From: a virus
IMG/VR virus record: IMGVR_UViG_3300036791_000264
Location: 1 to 64,000 of that record
Length of the DNA stretch: 64,000 nt
Direction: 5' to 3' (one strand)
Part shown: one piece after another, positions 23,899 to 32,917 of the stretch
How the letters are laid out: each line of letters starts with the position of its first letter
Position numbering within the stretch: the first letter of the stretch is position 1
Position numbers and translations under genes: made by a program
Notes under the pieces: generated by a model
The model's database searches: none
Seen by the model: only the letters and a program-made list of their open reading frames with translations
What the model was told of the DNA's origin: nothing

Positions 23899-25716
23899 AT
23901 GCCCACCTTGACCAGGCCGGGGGTCTACGTCGATGAGTCGTCGTTCCCCACCTACGTCAGCGCCACGCCGGGTACGGCAGCGGCCTGCTTTGTCGCGCCA
24001 TGCCCTCGTGGTCCGCTGACGCCCACCAGGGTCAACTCCTGGAGAGAGTTCACCGCTAGTTACGGTGGCTTTGAAACGGCCTACCCGCCCAGTCTGTTGC
24101 ATCTGGCTGTCTTCTGCTTCTTCTCCGCGGGCGGTACTAGCGCCACCATCATCCGCGCCTACCGGCTCGACGCCTCAGGTCCGACTACGGCGAGTACGAC
24201 ACTGCACGACACGCAAACCGTAGCGCCCCGAACTGTGACTGATGGTGTGACCACTAACAACTCGGCCACGGTCACGTCGGCTACCGCCAACTTCACCAGT
24301 AATGACGTGGGGAGGGGAATCGCAGGAAACGGGATCCCTGCGGGTGCCACGATTCTCACGATCAACAGCCCCAGCAGTGTGGTCATCTCCGCGAATGCCA
24401 CGGCTACCGGTGCTGCGGTCTCCTTGACGATCAGCGGGGGAGGCTTGCCGTCCCTGCAAATCCAGGCTGACAACCCAGGGGCCTGGGCTTCCGGGACGCC
24501 TGCGAATCCCGGTGGTGGACTGTGGATCGACATTCTGCCGGGGAACATCAAGGATTCCAACCAGAACATCATCAGCTTCACCATCCAGGTGAAGTACCAG
24601 GGCAACGGCCCGACGAATGTCGTAGAACACTGGCCGGATTTGTCCATGATCCCTGGCTCGACCAACCTGGGTCAGAACAACTACGCCCCTACCATCGTCA
24701 ACAACCCTTACACCGGGTCCAAGTACATCGAGTTGGTGGACGTCGGGAATACGCCTACGCCCCCGGCGATTCGGGATTACACCTGGAACCCATCCACGAC
24801 CACAGCCCCTGTGCAGTTGGTCGGCGGTACGGATGGTTCGGCTATTACCTTCCAGGATCAACTTACCGCCCTGCACCTTCTGGATCAGTTCCCGGATCAG
24901 CCCTTCGTAATCAACATGCCGGGACTGATCACCGGATCGGACATCTCCAGTGTGGTGGGCTACGCCCAACAGCGTGGTGACGCCTTCGTGGTCATCGATT
25001 GCCCGCCTGGCTACTCCCCGGCCTCCATGGTCACCTTTGCCCAGGGCCTGTCGTCTAGCGCTCAGTGCGCCATCTACTACCCCCAGGTGCAGATCTCTGA
25101 TCCCTACTCGTCGGTGCCTGGTGTGACGCGGATGGTGCCGCCGGGTGGCTTCGTTGTCGGGCAGTACATCGCCACTGATGCCAGGCGAGGAGTGCAGAAG
25201 GCTCCTGCTGGGTTGGGCAACTCTCTCTTAGGGGCTTATGGCCTGGAGACCACGTTGACCAACACTGACCAGGGCAACCTGACTCAGGCCAACGTGAACT
25301 GCTTGGTCTCCATCCCTGGCTCGGGCGTGGTGATCTGGGGTGCCCGTACCCTGTCGCCTTATCTCGTCACCCGGTACGTGCCCGTCGAGCGCACTCTCAT
25401 CTTCCTCTCCACTCAGTTGGTGGCGCTGACGAAGTTCGCGGTCTTTGAACCGAACGACTGGGTGCTGTGGAACATGATCACGTCGATACTGAGCCAGTTC
25501 CTGACGTCGTTCTGGCAGAGTGGTGGTCTTTCGGGGACGAGCGCGGCAGAGGCGTACTACGTCACCTGTGACGCCTCTGTTAACACGCCACAGTCCATTC
25601 AGCAGGGCATCGTCAACATCGAGGTCGGTGTGGCGCTCCAGTACCCAGCCGAGTTCGTCATCATCGCCATCGGCCAGTGGGCCGGCGGTCAGAGCGTCAG
25701 TGTCACCACGGCCTGA
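23899..25716 (+). CDS. Tail sheath protein
   Basis: 605 aa. The N-terminus TRPGVYVDESSFPTYVSATP is the classical sheath start ('PGVYV.E'), and VNSWREFTASYGGFE is the conserved 'f.s..df...fGg' segment. A variable insertion (about 90-180, Thr/Ser-rich) precedes the conserved core. The C-terminal third has RVPVERTLIFLSTQLV-like and FAVFEPNDWVLWNMITSILS segments, as in all sheath proteins. It forms the contractile helix around the tube. This gene sets the morphology as myovirus. Confidence 0.95.
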   Translation: MPTLTRPGVYVDESSFPTYVSATPGTAAACFVAPCPRGPLTPTRVNSWREFTASYGGFETAYPPSLLHLAVFCFFSAGGTSATIIRAYRLDASGPTTASTTLHDTQTVAPRTVTDGVTTNNSATVTSATANFTSNDVGRGIAGNGIPAGATILTINSPSSVVISANATATGAAVSLTISGGGLPSLQIQADNPGAWASGTPANPGGGLWIDILPGNIKDSNQNIISFTIQVKYQGNGPTNVVEHWPDLSMIPGSTNLGQNNYAPTIVNNPYTGSKYIELVDVGNTPTPPAIRDYTWNPSTTTAPVQLVGGTDGSAITFQDQLTALHLLDQFPDQPFVINMPGLITGSDISSVVGYAQQRGDAFVVIDCPPGYSPASMVTFAQGLSSSAQCAIYYPQVQISDPYSSVPGVTRMVPPGGFVVGQYIATDARRGVQKAPAGLGNSLLGAYGLETTLTNTDQGNLTQANVNCLVSIPGSGVVIWGARTLSPYLVTRYVPVERTLIFLSTQLVALTKFAVFEPNDWVLWNMITSILSQFLTSFWQSGGLSGTSAAEAYYVTCDASVNTPQSIQQGIVNIEVGVALQYPAEFVIIAIGQWAGGQSVSVTTA

Positions 25717-25727
25717 GAGGAGGACAC

Positions 25728-26363
25728 ATGACCAGGCCCTTGAACAGTGACCCATTGCGGAACTTCCGCTTTTTGGTCACCATTACCCCACCCCACCCCT
25801 CGGCTGTTCCCACCACTATCGGTCGTATGGGATTCATGGCTGTCTCCGGTTTATCGGTAAACAACGAGGTCATTCCTTACCGTGAAGGCGGCAACAACAC
25901 GACGACCCGTAAGATGCCCGGACAATCTGATTTCGGCCCGCTAACTCTCACAAGAGGGTTCATGGCCGTCCCTGTCAATGGCGGGAATGGCGGCACCGAT
26001 GAGATCTATAAGTGGTTTGAGATGATCTTCGCCGTGGCTGGAGCCTCAGGCAGTGGCACTGGCACACCTGGCATGAACTTCAGAAGCGGCGTGACCATTG
26101 ATGTCCTGGAACACCCCATCACCAAGGGGCCGTCCGCTGCCGGTGTGGATCAGACCCCACCCATCAAGGCACGCTTTGCTGTCTACAACGCCTGGCCTAT
26201 GGGCTACAGCTTCAGCGACCTGGAGGCTGGGGGCAACGCTGTCTTCATCGAGAACCTAACCCTGGCTCACGAGGGATTCGGGGTGGTCGTTTCCACCAGC
26301 AACGATCCGGCCATCTTCGTTGGTGGCTCTCAGTATCCAGCGGCAGGTAATCCTGGTGCCTGA
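25728..26363 (+). CDS. Tail tube protein
   Basis: 211 aa. ATG 25728 follows GAGAGGAGG. The start LNSDPLRNFRFLVTI and the segment GLSVNNEVIPYREGGNNTTT, followed by RKMPGQSDFGPLTLTRGFM, are hallmarks of the T4 gp19-like tube family ('F.v.i.......vsGl....e...y.eG.n......pg......i.l.rG'). It stacks as rings inside the sheath and directly follows the sheath gene. Confidence 0.93.
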   Translation: MTRPLNSDPLRNFRFLVTITPPHPSAVPTTIGRMGFMAVSGLSVNNEVIPYREGGNNTTTRKMPGQSDFGPLTLTRGFMAVPVNGGNGGTDEIYKWFEMIFAVAGASGSGTGTPGMNFRSGVTIDVLEHPITKGPSAAGVDQTPPIKARFAVYNAWPMGYSFSDLEAGGNAVFIENLTLAHEGFGVVVSTSNDPAIFVGGSQYPAAGNPGA

Positions 26364-27192
26364 GGATCCACTCGCGGAGTTCACTGGGACGATCATTGAT
26401 CCTGCTGTCAATCCGGAGCAGGCCAATAAGGCCGTTAGGGAACTGACCAGGCCCCCTGTACCACTCATGCCCTCGTTGCCGGCTGACACGGTGACGCTTC
26501 CAGGTGGGTTCCTGGATGACGACGGCGTGTTGCATACAGAGGCACGCATCCGGGAGATCAACGGGTCGGACGAAGAGGCCATGGCTCGTGAGCTTCGTAA
26601 CCCCACCGTCAACATCCCGAAGGTGGTGGATCTCATTCTCAAGAGGTGCGTGCTGTCAGTGGGCACTCATGGATCCACCCCTCAGTTGCTGCTACAGATG
26701 CTGACCGGTGATAGGTCCGCGCTCATGCTGGCGATCCGGATCCTGACCTTTGGCTCGGACTGGGAAGTGCCTGACTTTCCCTGCCGGCTGTGCAACCGAA
26801 CCTTCGGTGTCGTGGTGGAACTCGACAAGGACATCTCCATCCAGGAGATGGAGAACCCCAGGGTGCAGGACATCGAGGTGTCACTACGCAACGGTCACCT
26901 AGCGCTCGTTCACATGCTGACTGGCGCCGTGCAACTGGAGATGGTGGGTGACGGCAACAGGACCGGTCCAGAGGAGGCGACCATCGCCATCGACCGCAGC
27001 ATCCGCTCACTCGATGGCAACCCGGTGATGGGCCACGTCGCCCAGAAGATGAGCATGGCTGACCGCCGCAAGATCATCCAGGCCATGACTGACGCGCAAC
27101 CTGGCCCGCGGATGGAGGAGGTGATGGTGACATGCACCGAGTGCGGTCAGGAAGCCGCCTACCAGTTCAATCTGGTCGATCTCTTTCGCTAA
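26356..27192 (+). CDS. Tail assembly chaperone-like protein with zinc cluster (upstream frame)
   Basis: 278 aa from GTG 26356, overlapping the tube gene by 8 nt. Conserved-looking pieces are PSLPADTVTLPGGFLDDDGV and TEARIREINGSDEEAMAREL, then a Cys pair FPCRLCNRTF and a second pair VTCTECGQEAAYQF that together may bind zinc. It has the LP-x-G and DE motifs seen in T4-type baseplate/tail assembly proteins. It precedes the tape measure, the usual position of tail assembly chaperones, and its end carries a likely frameshift site (TTT CGC TAA). Confidence 0.75.
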   Translation: MPEDPLAEFTGTIIDPAVNPEQANKAVRELTRPPVPLMPSLPADTVTLPGGFLDDDGVLHTEARIREINGSDEEAMARELRNPTVNIPKVVDLILKRCVLSVGTHGSTPQLLLQMLTGDRSALMLAIRILTFGSDWEVPDFPCRLCNRTFGVVVELDKDISIQEMENPRVQDIEVSLRNGHLALVHMLTGAVQLEMVGDGNRTGPEEATIAIDRSIRSLDGNPVMGHVAQKMSMADRRKIIQAMTDAQPGPRMEEVMVTCTECGQEAAYQFNLVDLFR

Positions 27193-27331
27193 CTACGTCA
27201 CCCCATTCGATCTTCTCTATCTCCAGTACCGCCGGATCGCTGAGCGGTTCTCGGGTTGGAGCCTGTCCGAGATCAAAGCCATGAGCTACCCGGAGCGCAT
27301 GCACTGGGTCGACGTCGTTCTGGAGAAGTAA
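27185..27331 (+). CDS. Frameshifted extension of the chaperone (+1 frame)
   Basis: A second frame with no ATG, GTG or TTG near its beginning continues directly over the chaperone stop and codes for 48 residues (FANYVTPFDLLYLQYRRIAE, then FSGWSLSEIKAMSYPERMHW) up to TAA 27331. The tape-measure start follows immediately. A tRNA-Phe that slips from TTT to TTC at 27184-27187 would give the fusion ...DLF-ANYV... This is the arrangement of tail assembly chaperones that make a long and a short form. The shift is +1 (or -2), not the commoner -1. Confidence 0.75.
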   Translation, partial: FANYVTPFDLLYLQYRRIAERFSGWSLSEIKAMSYPERMHWVDVVLEK

Positions 27332-30166
27332 GTGCCGCCTGGTGGTGGATACGGCATCGGGCTGTTCGACTCCGAAGGCCCTGAGAACTTCGCGAAGTCA
27401 ATCGGGAAGATCACCGCGGCCCTGACCGGGGTCCAGTCCGGTTTCACTAACTTCGGCAGTGCTGCCAACAAGAGCCTCAGTGGCCTGGGGCAACTCATCG
27501 ACAGCCTGACCAAGAAGCTGGGTGACTTCCAGAAGGCCGCTCAGCAAGCCGGTGGTGCCATGCCCGGTGGTGGAGGCGGCGGTGGTGGTGCTACTGCCGC
27601 TGGCCCTGGAGGGAGTGGTAACACCGGGGCACGGGATGGCTCGTGGACACCACCCAGTTCCAAGGGTAACGCTGGCGGCTTCAACCAGGGTCCGCTCGAT
27701 ACGGGTCAAGGCACGCAACCGGATGGGAGTGCTGCCGCAGCCCAGACGAAGGATATATGGGGTCGCATGCCTGAGCAGACTCCGAAGCCTGACACCCAGA
27801 ACTCCATGGTCAGCCCTGGTAATGACCAGAGCAGTGTGCTGGGTAGAGCAGCCGGCTCCATGATCCCGGCTGCTGCTGGGAAGCTGGCAACTTCTTTGCA
27901 GCAGGGCGCGGCTGGCAATCTGATGGCTTCCGCTATCCAGGGCGCCACCATTGGTCAGATGCTCGCCCCGGCCTATGGGGTGAGTGCCAGGAGCATCTAC
28001 ACCTTCGGTACTGGTACGTGGGCGCAGAACCCCCAGGATGTAGCTCAGTCCAATATGTACGCCGCTTCCTACATGGGTGCTGGCCCTGGTACCACGAACT
28101 GGTCGACCGTTCAGCGTGGTGGCAACGAGATGATGGCGTTGATGCCTGGCGCCACCCGGCAGCAAGCGTTCACCACCATGAACCAGATGCAGCAGCCGGG
28201 GGCGCTCAACGCCGGCCTGATGTTCGGCCTGAACTTCAAGCCTGGTGGGAAAATGATGGACCCCCAACAGCAGTTCGGCATGATTTACCAGAAAATGTTT
28301 GCCAACTACCCAGGTGGCAAACCAACTGCTGATCAGTTCTCGGCGTACATGGCGCCTGGTGGACCGGGTGAGAACAACCTCTCTGCTATGGGCATCACCC
28401 CTGGTAGCGATCAGTACACGGCTTTCATGGCGTATGCCACTACCCGTCTGGGAGTGGCTAACAAGGGCAAGTCCATAACCAATATGGATCTCAGCACGAA
28501 AAAAGGAGTGAAGCAGGCTGGCCTCGACACACCGGCTTTTGCCCAGTTGCAGGCTCAGACCGCCAAGGCTTCGACGTTGTCACAGGCTGAGCCTGGCCTC
28601 GCCGCAGCTTCCAAGAACCTCAACGACGCCGCTGCTGCATTGCTGAAGGCTGTCGGCCCCCTGAGCAGCCTGGGTGGTGGCCTCATCGGCAAGGTGCTGG
28701 GTGGCGGTAGTGGTCTGCTGGGCAGCATTCCTGGCCTGGGCATGATGGGCAGCATCGGTGGTCATCTACCGGGTGTCGGCGGGATCATCAAGAGCATCTT
28801 CCAGCAGGGTGGACAAGTCCCAGGAACCGGCCCCCAGTTGGCTGTCGTCCATGGTGGCGAGTATGTCCTGACCAAGGACGACGTCGACAAGATGCAGGGC
28901 AAGAAGGGCGGTCATGGAGCCGGCGCGGGTGGTGTCCTGGGCAGTGTCAAGGGCTTGACGAAGGGTGGGGACGGTAAGGGTGGTGCTGACACCATTATCG
29001 GGCTGCTCTCGGCCAAGCCTTCTGATAACCCCACCCTTGCCCTGTCTGTGCTGCTGTCACCCGCTCCTCCGGGGTCTCCCCTGGCGGCGCTCACCAAGGG
29101 GGGTGCTGCTCATCAGCTAGGTGCAGGCAAGACCGCGGCTCCTGCCCAAACCGGTGGAAAGGGGAATGCTGGTGTAGGCGGTGTGCCCGGTCAGTGGGTG
29201 GTGAACGGCGCCCTCACTCCCGCCGGCCTCGCAGCCTTGGCGGGAGGAGCGGGACTGATGGGTCAGGCGGCGGCACCGTCGTTGCCAGGAGCCGCCACTG
29301 GGACAGCGGGGGGTCAGCCAGCAACTGGCGCCAGCGCTTGGCAGTACAAGTCGGCTGGCCTGGGGGCGAGCGACTTGTCAGGGATGTTCATGTCGTCGGG
29401 CACGACCAAGAGCCAGTCCTCTGATGGCTCCGGTAGCGGGTCGGGTGGTTCAGGTGGGACCGGCTCTGGTTCGCCCACCAAGCTGAACGGCAGTGGCAAC
29501 GTCGCTCAGGCGTACAACTTCTTCCTTGGCAAGGGCCTGAAGGATTTCCAGTCCGCGGGCATCGTGGGCAACCTGGCCCAGGAGTCAGGCGTTAGTGCGA
29601 CATCGAAGTCACCGGGTGCCTTCGGGGTGGCGCAGTGGACCCCACCGGATGCCCTGTACGCCTGGGCTAAAGCCCAGAACCGTGACCCCAGCAGCCTCGC
29701 CACTCAGTTGGATTTCCTCTGGTACCAGTTGAACTCCAACGAGAAGGGGGCGCTCGTGATGGTTCAGGGATCCACCGATGCCTCCTCAGCCGCGCAGGCT
29801 TTTGAGAAAGGCTATGAGCGGGCTGGGATCCCGGCCATGGAGAACCGCATCAAGTACGCCCAGAACGTGCTGTCCTCCAAGGGTGGCAACTACGCCCGTG
29901 GCACTCAGCTTGTGGCCCGTACCCAGCTTGCCATGCTCCACCGGGGTGAGGCCGTGGTGCCGGCGGCTGACAACTACTCCTCTGCCCCCTACAACAAGGG
30001 TGGCGCCCAGGGCAGCAGCCCTATCGTTCAGATGAACTTCAAGCCAGGCTCGATAGTGCTGCAAGTGCCGGCCAACTCCAACCAGCAGGACATGGACAAC
30101 CTGGCGAAGCAGTTCATCGCCGCGGTGTCCAAGCCTCAGAATCTGGCCTCGGTGAGGAGTTCATAG
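27332..30166 (+). CDS. Tape measure protein with embedded tail lysozyme domain
   Basis: 944 aa from GTG 27332. The N-terminus has an amphipathic helix (FAKSIGKITAALTGVQSGF). Long Gly/Ala/Pro-rich stretches and hydrophobic patches follow. Two copies of a tape-measure motif, LAVVHGGEYVLTKDD and LAMLHRGEAVVPAADN, lie near residues 510 and 870. Residues about 715-850 (AYNFFLGKGLKDFQSAGIVG, NLAQESG, AFGVAQWTPPDALYAW, FLWYQL) form a phage-tail-lysozyme domain with a probable catalytic Glu in AQESG. It sets tail length and can cut peptidoglycan during DNA entry. Confidence 0.92.
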   Translation: MPPGGGYGIGLFDSEGPENFAKSIGKITAALTGVQSGFTNFGSAANKSLSGLGQLIDSLTKKLGDFQKAAQQAGGAMPGGGGGGGGATAAGPGGSGNTGARDGSWTPPSSKGNAGGFNQGPLDTGQGTQPDGSAAAAQTKDIWGRMPEQTPKPDTQNSMVSPGNDQSSVLGRAAGSMIPAAAGKLATSLQQGAAGNLMASAIQGATIGQMLAPAYGVSARSIYTFGTGTWAQNPQDVAQSNMYAASYMGAGPGTTNWSTVQRGGNEMMALMPGATRQQAFTTMNQMQQPGALNAGLMFGLNFKPGGKMMDPQQQFGMIYQKMFANYPGGKPTADQFSAYMAPGGPGENNLSAMGITPGSDQYTAFMAYATTRLGVANKGKSITNMDLSTKKGVKQAGLDTPAFAQLQAQTAKASTLSQAEPGLAAASKNLNDAAAALLKAVGPLSSLGGGLIGKVLGGGSGLLGSIPGLGMMGSIGGHLPGVGGIIKSIFQQGGQVPGTGPQLAVVHGGEYVLTKDDVDKMQGKKGGHGAGAGGVLGSVKGLTKGGDGKGGADTIIGLLSAKPSDNPTLALSVLLSPAPPGSPLAALTKGGAAHQLGAGKTAAPAQTGGKGNAGVGGVPGQWVVNGALTPAGLAALAGGAGLMGQAAAPSLPGAATGTAGGQPATGASAWQYKSAGLGASDLSGMFMSSGTTKSQSSDGSGSGSGGSGGTGSGSPTKLNGSGNVAQAYNFFLGKGLKDFQSAGIVGNLAQESGVSATSKSPGAFGVAQWTPPDALYAWAKAQNRDPSSLATQLDFLWYQLNSNEKGALVMVQGSTDASSAAQAFEKGYERAGIPAMENRIKYAQNVLSSKGGNYARGTQLVARTQLAMLHRGEAVVPAADNYSSAPYNKGGAQGSSPIVQMNFKPGSIVLQVPANSNQQDMDNLAKQFIAAVSKPQNLASVRSS

Positions 30167-31461
30167 TGGCAGTGACATCGAAGCAGATAGACGACATGGT
30201 GGCCTGGGCGCTCAGCAAGGTGGGCTTGTCGTACTCCGAAGCTCAGGGCAAAAGGTGTGGTCCGGACTCATACGACTGCTCCGGGTTTGTCTACTCAGCC
30301 TGCGTCGCTGCCGGCATCCGGCCCCCTGGTGGGGTTCAGTCAAGCTGCACTGCTACCTTCTCCCAGTGGCCTGACAGGAACTCCAACGGTAACAAGGAAG
30401 TCCAGCCACCCTTTGCCAAGGGAGTCTTGATCTACTTCGACACCGGCAGTGGGGCGCAGCCGGGTCATACAGCCATCTCCCTGGGCGACGGGACGATGGT
30501 GAATGCGTACGACACCCAGGCCGGTGTCATTACCTGCCCTCAAAGCCAGGGCGGGACGCCCATGGGTGGCATCGATCTCACCGGTACTGGTGTCGCCGGC
30601 AAAGATACGACATCCTCCACCCAGGGAACCGGCTCTGGTAATGACTCCACCCAGGGATCTGGCGATCAAAGCACCACAGGTGCGACCTGGCAGCAGGAGG
30701 TGGCTGCTCAGCAGGCCATCGTGGCCGCGCTCCCCGACCCTCGTAACAATCTGCCCTTCTCCAAGTATTTCCAGTCGATGCACATCGATCCCGCCAACCA
30801 GCTTGTGCGAGGTGGGATTGCTGACCTGACTACCAAGCAGTTCCGCTGCTACTTCATGATGAACCCGCAGCAGATCTCGATGGGGTCCAACATCGACACC
30901 AGCAATCTGACCTCCCCCTTGCAACAGGATCCCTCGGTCATGCAGATGGGCAGCTACTGGGTGACTAACCAGACCATCAGCTTCACCATCTACTTCAACC
31001 GCATGTACGAGGTGTGGCAAGGGGGGATCAAGGGGCCGTCCGACATCGGGTGTCGTTGGGACATCCGCGCCTTGGAACGACTCATGGGGATCTTCGACGC
31101 CCAGACCAAGGGCGGCGCCTCAGTCGGTGTGGGTAACTACGGGGCCGGGGGCTACCCGCCCATGACCTATCCGCTCCAGGTGGTCTTCGGTGGGTCCAAC
31201 TCGTATCAGTTCCAGGGCACGATTGCCGGCATGGACTACTACTACACGCTCTTCTCCAAGGACATGATCCCCATCGAGGCTTACGCCGATCTTCAGATCA
31301 TGCGGATCTATCAGCCCAGTATGTCCAGTCCTGATCTGGTGAACGCTACGTACATGACGGCTACGACTGGGAAGCAGTACGCGGTTAACACGATCAAGGC
31401 ATCGAACTTCAACAACGCTCCCTTCAACCTGCCGAAGAAAGGCACGGGGAAGAAGAAGTGA
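30166..31461 (+). CDS. Tail hub/baseplate protein with N-terminal NlpC/P60 peptidase
   Basis: 431 aa, GTG 30166 overlapping the tape-measure stop (TAGTG). Residues 1-130 are NlpC/P60: YDCSGFVYSACVAAG (catalytic Cys) and QPGHTAISLGDGTMVNAY (catalytic His). A Ser/Thr/Gly-rich linker leads to a structural domain (about 190-430) with FRCYFMMNPQQISMGSNIDT and beta-rich segments such as YPLQVVFGGSNSYQFQGTIA. It would cut stem peptides at the tail tip, complementing the lysozyme in the tape measure. Confidence 0.9.
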   Translation: MAVTSKQIDDMVAWALSKVGLSYSEAQGKRCGPDSYDCSGFVYSACVAAGIRPPGGVQSSCTATFSQWPDRNSNGNKEVQPPFAKGVLIYFDTGSGAQPGHTAISLGDGTMVNAYDTQAGVITCPQSQGGTPMGGIDLTGTGVAGKDTTSSTQGTGSGNDSTQGSGDQSTTGATWQQEVAAQQAIVAALPDPRNNLPFSKYFQSMHIDPANQLVRGGIADLTTKQFRCYFMMNPQQISMGSNIDTSNLTSPLQQDPSVMQMGSYWVTNQTISFTIYFNRMYEVWQGGIKGPSDIGCRWDIRALERLMGIFDAQTKGGASVGVGNYGAGGYPPMTYPLQVVFGGSNSYQFQGTIAGMDYYYTLFSKDMIPIEAYADLQIMRIYQPSMSSPDLVNATYMTATTGKQYAVNTIKASNFNNAPFNLPKKGTGKKK

Positions 31462-31733
31462 TCGTCAACGGTTCGCGCTACATGGGGCAGCCCGTGGTCA
31501 CCGTGCCCCTCAGTACCACGGGTGACAACGCGGTAGCGGTATTCGGCCCTCCTGTAGCCGGTCCCTCCCAGTTCGCCTACTACATAGTGGTGGATGGGGA
31601 CCGCTTCGACACGATCTCTTCCCAGGTGTATGGCCTCCCTGATTATTGGTGGAAGATCGCCAACGCCAACCCTGAGGTGTTCTACCCGGACTACCTCGTC
31701 CCTGGCGCCATCCTCAGGATCCCCACCTCATGA
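31458..31733 (+). CDS. LysM-like baseplate protein (P2 gpX / T4 gp53-like)
   Basis: 91 aa from GTG 31458 (GTGA overlap). The C-terminal half is a LysM module: VVDGDRFDTISSQVYGLPDY and WWKIANANP, then YLVPGAILRIP. Baseplate LysM proteins link the hub to the wedge or help bind the wall. The order (NlpC protein, LysM protein, hub, spike) is typical for contractile injection systems. Confidence 0.88.
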   Translation: MIVNGSRYMGQPVVTVPLSTTGDNAVAVFGPPVAGPSQFAYYIVVDGDRFDTISSQVYGLPDYWWKIANANPEVFYPDYLVPGAILRIPTS

Positions 31734-32917
31734 CCATTCAGGCCACGGCGTACACGATCTTCGATCCTGGTGGCATCGCGTCCAAGAAGACGGTCAACAC
31801 CGTCAAGGTGATGATGACTGAAGGGATGCATGACACCGCTGTCATCACCTTGCGAGCAGAGCCGTCTGACGCCCCAGAACTTCAGCCAGGCACCCCGGTG
31901 CAGATGCAGTACGGCTGGAATCCTCTCGACACCGACTGGTTCTACGGCTATGTCGATCACATCGAGACCCAATACAATAAATCCCTTCCTGATCAGTCCA
32001 CCTTTGGGGACGTGGTTTGCCTGGGGGCCAGTTACTGCCTCAAGGATCCTTTCGCTGGGGCCTGGGCACATGTACAGGCGTCGGGTCTCGTGCAGCAGAT
32101 GGCGAATACGTATTTCCTAGCTTCGTTGATCGAGAACGACGACTACATCTGGCCGCAGTTATCGAACCCTGGTTCCTCGGCCTGGTCGTTCCTCATCCAG
32201 CTTGCCAACAAGAACGGCTACAGCCTGGCGGTGAACCAGACGCTGCTGCGCTTCCTCTCCATCGACGCTGCCGTGCGCTGCTATGGGCCATCCATGCCCG
32301 TGTTCAAGACTCGTAACACCGCGGCCAGTCTGGCTCAGCAGGGGATCTCGTCCTTTCAGGCCGTGACTGGCGAGACCTTCACCAGTCCGAAATCCAACAA
32401 GGCCACCCGCACCATCGCTGGCCTCGACCTCAGCACAGGCAACATCGTCGGGGCTGTCAATACTGGCACAGAGACCATTCTGGGCCAGGACGTGGTCTAC
32501 CCCTTCTTCACTCAGCAGGTCTCTGATCAGGTGGTCAACTCTCAGGGCACGGCTCAGAATGTGCTGATCGGCATGGCTGAGTACAACCGATTCAACTACC
32601 GCGCTACGGCCACTCTCACTGGTATGACCACGGTCAAGCAGGGCACGCCCATCATTCTCAACGGGATTGATTCCAACAATGACGGGATGTGGTGGGTCAT
32701 GGAGGTCATCCACAAGATCTCGTCGGTGGGTTACTCCATGGATGTCTGCCTGGGCCGTGGCTCTAAGGGTGACAGCGGCATGCGCCCTGTCCAACATCCA
32801 TCTGTGGCCTTCTCGCCCATGAACCCCATGTCCTACGCCGTCAAGAACGCCCCGACCACCAAGCTAGTGAACAATCGCTGGCGCGCCTCCAACCATTTCA
32901 ATGTCAACGTCAGTTAG
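31730..32917 (+). CDS. Baseplate hub protein (gpD/gp27-like)
   Basis: 395 aa, ATG 31730 in an ATGA overlap. Beta-barrel start with [20 protein letters not shown], a pattern common to hub proteins, and [21 protein letters not shown]. Later segments are [20 protein letters not shown] and [20 protein letters not shown], matching the second barrel. It forms the trimeric platform on which the spike sits. Confidence 0.85.
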   Translation: MTIQATAYTIFDPGGIASKKTVNTVKVMMTEGMHDTAVITLRAEPSDAPELQPGTPVQMQYGWNPLDTDWFYGYVDHIETQYNKSLPDQSTFGDVVCLGASYCLKDPFAGAWAHVQASGLVQQMANTYFLASLIENDDYIWPQLSNPGSSAWSFLIQLANKNGYSLAVNQTLLRFLSIDAAVRCYGPSMPVFKTRNTAASLAQQGISSFQAVTGETFTSPKSNKATRTIAGLDLSTGNIVGAVNTGTETILGQDVVYPFFTQQVSDQVVNSQGTAQNVLIGMAEYNRFNYRATATLTGMTTVKQGTPIILNGIDSNNDGMWWVMEVIHKISSVGYSMDVCLGRGSKGDSGMRPVQHPSVAFSPMNPMSYAVKNAPTTKLVNNRWRASNHFNVNVS

